This document shows positions 60,592 to 64,000 of a DNA stretch of 64,000 nucleotides, one piece after another. The stretch is from Solirubrobacteraceae bacterium (GTDB lineage: Bacteria; Actinomycetota; Thermoleophilia; Solirubrobacterales; Solirubrobacteraceae), in the NCBI GenBank assembly GCA_017744415.1, contig JAGIBJ010000084.1, positions 1 through 64,000 of the forward strand. The letters run 5' to 3'. The notes under the pieces were generated by a model. It did no database searches. It was not told the DNA's origin and saw nothing but the letters and a program-made list of their open reading frames with translations. A program made the translations under genes and the position numbers. Numbering within the stretch: the stretch's first letter is position 1; each line of letters begins with the position of its first letter.

Positions 60592-62678
60592 GCCGCGACG
60601 CGCTCTTCGGTGTGCGGCCGCGCCTCGGCCGCATGCCACGCCTGCTCGCGCTCGTCGCCGCCAGCGCGGTCGCCTCGCTCGGGCCCAGCGCCGCGACCGG
60701 CGATGCGCAGCAGGCCGCACCGGCGGCTGCGGAAACGGGCGACCCCGTCCTCCCCGGGCTCACCAGCGAGCAAACGTGGCGCCTACCCGACGCGCTCGTC
60801 ACCAAGCTCGAGGAGAGCTGGCAGCCCAGGCGCAACCTCTACCTGGATCGCGGCAACGTCTCGATCCGCGCGAACGCGATGCTCCTCGAGATCCACGCCC
60901 TCGCCGCGCTCGCCGGCCACGAGGGCGCCTCGCGGCAGGATGCGCGCATCCCCGGACTCGTACGCTTCTTCACCACCGCGCCGGTCTACGTGACGAAGAC
61001 GACCACGAAGCGCGACACCGGGAGCTTCCCGCACGCGCCGGCCTGGGAAAGCGTCTACCGCTCCGATTCAACGAAGGCCGTGCTCCACCCGTCGGCGGAT
61101 GCGATCGTCGCGCGAGCCCTCGCCACGGCCTGGCGGGCACGCGACGTCGCCGGGATCCCGGCCGAGGACTCGCAGCGGATCCAGCAGGTGATCGGGGCCG
61201 TCGCCCGCGGCAAGTTCTACGACGCGCCCAACCGCGCGGAGAACCAGATCAACTGGAACACCGACGTCTACGCCGCCAACCTCGAGGTGAACGGCGACCG
61301 CTCGCGACTCCCGGATTACCGCGCGCACTTGAAATGGTTCGTCGACCACGCGTTCAGGCCGGCCTACAAGGGCGGCAGCAGCAACCTCTCCGCCGGTTTC
61401 GGCTTCCGCTACCTGCCGCAGTACAAGGGCGGTAACGCCAACAAGATGGACACGGTCGAGTACGCGAACCTCGTGCACTCGGCACTCGGCTTCTACCAGA
61501 CGGCCGTGAACTCCGGAATGCGTCCGCTGAGTGCGTCGCAGGTGCGCAAGCTGCAGCAGTGGAGCCGCCACATCCTCTTCGGCACCTGGACCCACGGCGG
61601 CTACCTCAACTGGGATTCCGGCCTCGGCACCGCCCGCCGCAACCAGCAGCAGTACTGGGCGTTCGCGCTCGATGCCCTCGTCAAGTCGGTGAGCCCGGGC
61701 GCGCTGCTCAGCGTCGCCAATCAGCGCGCCTACGTGCGCTCGATCGTCGAGCAGGGCCTGCTGCTCTACTCCCGCATCGGCTGGCCGGCCGAAGGCCCCT
61801 TCCCGACGCGCCCCACCGCCTTCGGCGCACCGAACGGGTTCCCCGAGGGCACGAAGAGCCCGCTCATCACGCCGCTGCGCATGGCGATCGTCGCCGCGGA
61901 GCTCGACGTGCGCCTCCCCTCGTCCACCGCCAAGATTCCCCCGAACATGTACGCGCACGACGCCGAGTTCGGGCGCCTGGCAGTGTCGACCGAGAGCTAC
62001 AACACGGCAGTGATCAAGCCCGTGGCCCAGGCCGAGGGTGGCCTCGACCTGTCGCGCCTCTTCGATTCACGCCAGCGCCCGCTCACCACCCTCGGCGCCG
62101 GATCGCTGCTCGGCGCTGCGCCAGGCATCCGGCTCGCGCGCGGCAGCGCCACGGTGCTCGACGACCAGCCCGGCACGCAGACGCGCTGGTCGGTGCCCGG
62201 CATCGCCGCCGGCTCGCACCGCAACCGATCTGGCACCTTCAAGACACTCGTCGCCAGCGGTCTGATGAAGCACGGCAAGGCCCGGATCGACGTGCGCCAC
62301 GCGTTCACCAAGGATGCGATCTCGACGACGTTCAAGATCTCGCGCGGCGCCGCCACGAACGTGACGCTGCGGATGCCCGTGTGGGGCGCCTCGAGCACGA
62401 TCGAGGCCGTGCGCGGCGCGACGCTCACGAAGCAGCGGTTCCGCCGGAGCGGCAACGGCTCGATGCTCTTCAAGCTCACGACCCCCGAGGGGGGCACGAT
62501 GTACGTCGCGTTCCGCGGAGTGCCGCGCAAGGTCGACATCAGCGTCGTGCGCATCACGAAGGGCGCGCGCAATCCGGATGGCGCCCGCGAGCTGCGGCTC
62601 CGCTTCAAGGCCGATCGCGGCATGACGCTCAGGCGACGCATCGCAGTCGTCGCTGCGGCCCCGCTCCCCTCCGGATAG
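60588..62678 (+). CDS. Large secreted protein of unknown function, tandem copy 2
   Basis: 696 residues from GTG 60588, which overlaps the previous stop as GTGA; ATG 60633 is an alternative. Signal peptide (LLALVAASAVASLGPSAATG). The body aligns along its length with copy 1: NAMLLEIHALAALAGHEGASR, NQINWNTDVYAANL, GGSSNLSAGFGFRYLPQY, YLNWDSGLGTARRNQQQYWAFALDAL, then MYAHDAEFGRLAVSTESYNTAV. Identity is highest in the first 400 residues. Overlap and paralogy suggest that they work as a pair on one substrate outside the cell. Confidence 0.8.
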   Translation: MSRDALFGVRPRLGRMPRLLALVAASAVASLGPSAATGDAQQAAPAAAETGDPVLPGLTSEQTWRLPDALVTKLEESWQPRRNLYLDRGNVSIRANAMLLEIHALAALAGHEGASRQDARIPGLVRFFTTAPVYVTKTTTKRDTGSFPHAPAWESVYRSDSTKAVLHPSADAIVARALATAWRARDVAGIPAEDSQRIQQVIGAVARGKFYDAPNRAENQINWNTDVYAANLEVNGDRSRLPDYRAHLKWFVDHAFRPAYKGGSSNLSAGFGFRYLPQYKGGNANKMDTVEYANLVHSALGFYQTAVNSGMRPLSASQVRKLQQWSRHILFGTWTHGGYLNWDSGLGTARRNQQQYWAFALDALVKSVSPGALLSVANQRAYVRSIVEQGLLLYSRIGWPAEGPFPTRPTAFGAPNGFPEGTKSPLITPLRMAIVAAELDVRLPSSTAKIPPNMYAHDAEFGRLAVSTESYNTAVIKPVAQAEGGLDLSRLFDSRQRPLTTLGAGSLLGAAPGIRLARGSATVLDDQPGTQTRWSVPGIAAGSHRNRSGTFKTLVASGLMKHGKARIDVRHAFTKDAISTTFKISRGAATNVTLRMPVWGASSTIEAVRGATLTKQRFRRSGNGSMLFKLTTPEGGTMYVAFRGVPRKVDISVVRITKGARNPDGARELRLRFKADRGMTLRRRIAVVAAAPLPSG

Positions 62679-62794
62679 GCGGGTCACAAACCTCGGCAAA
62701 TCCGGCGCGTTGCAGGGCTTTCGACCCGTGAATGCCCCGTGAACGGTCACACGAGGTTCACGCGCCACCCGCGCGGACGTGGCACGGTCGGATC

Positions 62795-63847
62795 GTGACG
62801 CTCGACGATCCACAGCCGTCCCCGGCGGCGTCCGCGGAGCCGACGCAAGCCGTGGCGCCCTCCCCCGCGCCGCGTCACGCGGGCGAACGATCCGCGGATC
62901 GCCGGCGCCGCGCGACCGACCGCGCGCGCCGCGAGCGCCTGCCGTTCATCGTCGCCCCACGCGGCGCGAGCGGGGTGCTCCCAGAGCACACGCTGCCCGC
63001 GTTCGCGCGGGGCATCGCCCTGGGCGCCGACGCCGTCGAGGTGGATCTCGTCGCCACCGCCGACGGCCGGCTCGTCGCCCGCCACGAGCCCGAGCTCATC
63101 GAGACCACCAACATCGCCGCCCGCCCCGACCTGCTGCCGGAAGTCGTCGGCCAGGGGGAGCCGCCGTCGGACGCCGCGGGCATCTGCGCGCACGACCTCA
63201 CGCTGCGCAGCCTCACCCGCTTGCGAGCCCGCCAGCGCGATGTCGAGCGCCCGCTCGAGCACGACGACCTCTTCATGATCCCGACGCTCGCGCAGGTCCT
63301 CGGGCTCGTGCGACGGTCGCGAACCCAGCAGGGGCGCGTCCCCGCGCTGCACGTCGAGCTGAAGTCGCCGGCGCTCCACGCCGAGCTCGGCGTGCCACTG
63401 GAGCGCGAACTCGTACGCGACCTCGCCGCTCACGGCTGGAACCGGTCCGACGCCCCGGTGTTGGTGATGAGCTTCGAAGCCGACTCGTTGCTGCTGCTCT
63501 CGGGCCGCACCAGCGTCCCGCTCATGCAGCTGGCGCGCCTTGACGACGAGGGCCTCGCGCGCTGCACGCCGCGGGGCCTCGAGGCGGTCGCCACCTACGC
63601 CGCCGGGATCGGCATCTCGCGGGAACTACTGGCCGCCGTGGGCGACGACCTCGTCGCGCGGGCCCAGGCGCGTGGGCTCGCGGTGCACGTCTACACGTTC
63701 GCCGATGACCGAGAAAACGAGCCCGGCGCGGCCGCCCGGGCCTACGAGCACGCGCTCAAGCTGGGAGTCGACGCACTCGTGACCGACTTCCCGGATGCCG
63801 CGGTCAGGGCTCGTGCGTCGTGGGCTGAGGCTGGTCGGCCGCGCTGA
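62795..63847 (+). CDS. GlpQ-like glycerophosphodiester phosphodiesterase lacking the first catalytic His
   Basis: 350 residues from GTG 62795. The N-terminal 50 residues are Pro/Ala/Arg-rich with no signal peptide. The GDPD domain starts with APRGASGVLPEHTLPAF, where GlpQ relatives have AHRGASGYLPEHTLPA: the general acid/base His is Pro at residue 55 (CCA at 62957-62959). The metal-binding residues of GADAVEVDLVATADGRLVARHEPEL are kept. Other segments (LHVELKSPAL, TDFPD near the end) fit the TIM barrel. Either the protein has lost activity, or the CCA-CGC is an error for CAC-CGC. Confidence 0.85.
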   Translation: MTLDDPQPSPAASAEPTQAVAPSPAPRHAGERSADRRRRATDRARRERLPFIVAPRGASGVLPEHTLPAFARGIALGADAVEVDLVATADGRLVARHEPELIETTNIAARPDLLPEVVGQGEPPSDAAGICAHDLTLRSLTRLRARQRDVERPLEHDDLFMIPTLAQVLGLVRRSRTQQGRVPALHVELKSPALHAELGVPLERELVRDLAAHGWNRSDAPVLVMSFEADSLLLLSGRTSVPLMQLARLDDEGLARCTPRGLEAVATYAAGIGISRELLAAVGDDLVARAQARGLAVHVYTFADDRENEPGAAARAYEHALKLGVDALVTDFPDAAVRARASWAEAGRPR

Positions 63848-64000
63848 GCAGTCGGCGGGCTTCGTGCTCGTGCGCCATGGCGCGGAGTGCCATGAACGCT
63901 GCGCCGAACACCACCGTACCGACGACGACCTCGTCGATCGTCCGACGCTCCGCAGCACGATCATGCTCGGTGAACCGCGGCTTGAGCGCGCCGGTCTCGA
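63804..64000 (-). CDS. C-terminal part of a small membrane protein (5' end outside window)
   Basis: The minus-strand frame is open from the window end to TGA 63806-63804, about 65 residues. It reads through EHDRAAERR, a hydrophobic stretch TIDEVVVGTVVFGAAFMALRAMA, and ends PQPTTHEP. Third codon positions are G/C rich, as in real genes here. It overlaps the converging phosphodiesterase stop by 44 bp. A single transmembrane helix is likely; nothing else can be said. Confidence 0.5.
   Translation of the reverse strand, partial: ETGALKPRFTEHDRAAERRTIDEVVVGTVVFGAAFMALRAMAHEHEARRLLSAADQPQPTTHEP

Overview
The window is about 64 kb of very GC-rich chromosomal DNA. GTG starts are frequent, Shine-Dalgarno signals are sparse, and many neighbouring genes share overlapping stop/start codons. 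The gene content (Rrf2, TetR and HD-GYP regulators, two cytochromes P450, a HadAB-like MaoC pair, type II NADH dehydrogenase, HrcA and full-length DnaJ, many secreted Thr/Pro-rich proteins) points to an actinobacterium. I favour the Thermoleophilia/Solirubrobacterales branch, but that is an inference and cannot be proved from the sequence alone. I found no tRNA, rRNA, CRISPR array, transposase or prophage. No gene-free stretch exceeds about 270 bp.

Layout: 0-6.4 kb holds an ArsR/EamA divergent pair, an M1-like secreted peptidase, a fasciclin lipoprotein, a divergent pair of cell-wall enzymes (lytic transglycosylase, coiled-coil NlpC/P60) and coaE. 6.5-15.2 kb holds rpsA, two tandem paralogous cytosolic PAS histidine kinases (one with a receiver) and polA. 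15.3-20.7 kb is a tandem pair of secreted RCC1-repeat proteins, each with fourteen Cys-paired repeats. 20.7-24.2 kb holds a thioesterase, a cold-shock gene with a perfect leader hairpin, malic enzyme and an epimerase.

24.2-38.5 kb is one long minus-strand run: phoH, ybeY, era, a SnoaL-like gene, hisIE, trpE, trpG, trpD, trpC, htrA, trpF, trpB, trpA, a 56-residue membrane protein and a substrate-binding lipoprotein. It contains every tryptophan-branch enzyme plus one histidine enzyme. trpF is the most unusual gene: its isomerase domain runs in frame into an acidic linker and a long Arg-Gly-Gly-rich tail, which is interrupted by a one-base frameshift in the repeats.

38.7-42.4 kb holds NADH dehydrogenase and a TetR/P450 divergent pair with two palindromic operators. 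42.5-47.9 kb holds prmA, dnaJ and hrcA, with an unrecognised three-module gene (frameshifted) lying on the opposite strand between dnaJ and hrcA. 48-50.5 kb holds a DUF4184 membrane protein and an ABC-F ATPase with an attenuator-like leader. 50.5-55.7 kb is a minus-strand set HD-GYP, TetR, P450, alpha/beta hydrolase, NmrA-like reductase, the last three translationally overlapped. 55.9-58.3 kb holds an Rrf2/NmrA divergent pair and the MaoC pair. 58.5-63.8 kb holds two tandem secreted paralogues of unknown function and a GlpQ-like phosphodiesterase that lacks its first catalytic His. Partial genes lie at both window edges.
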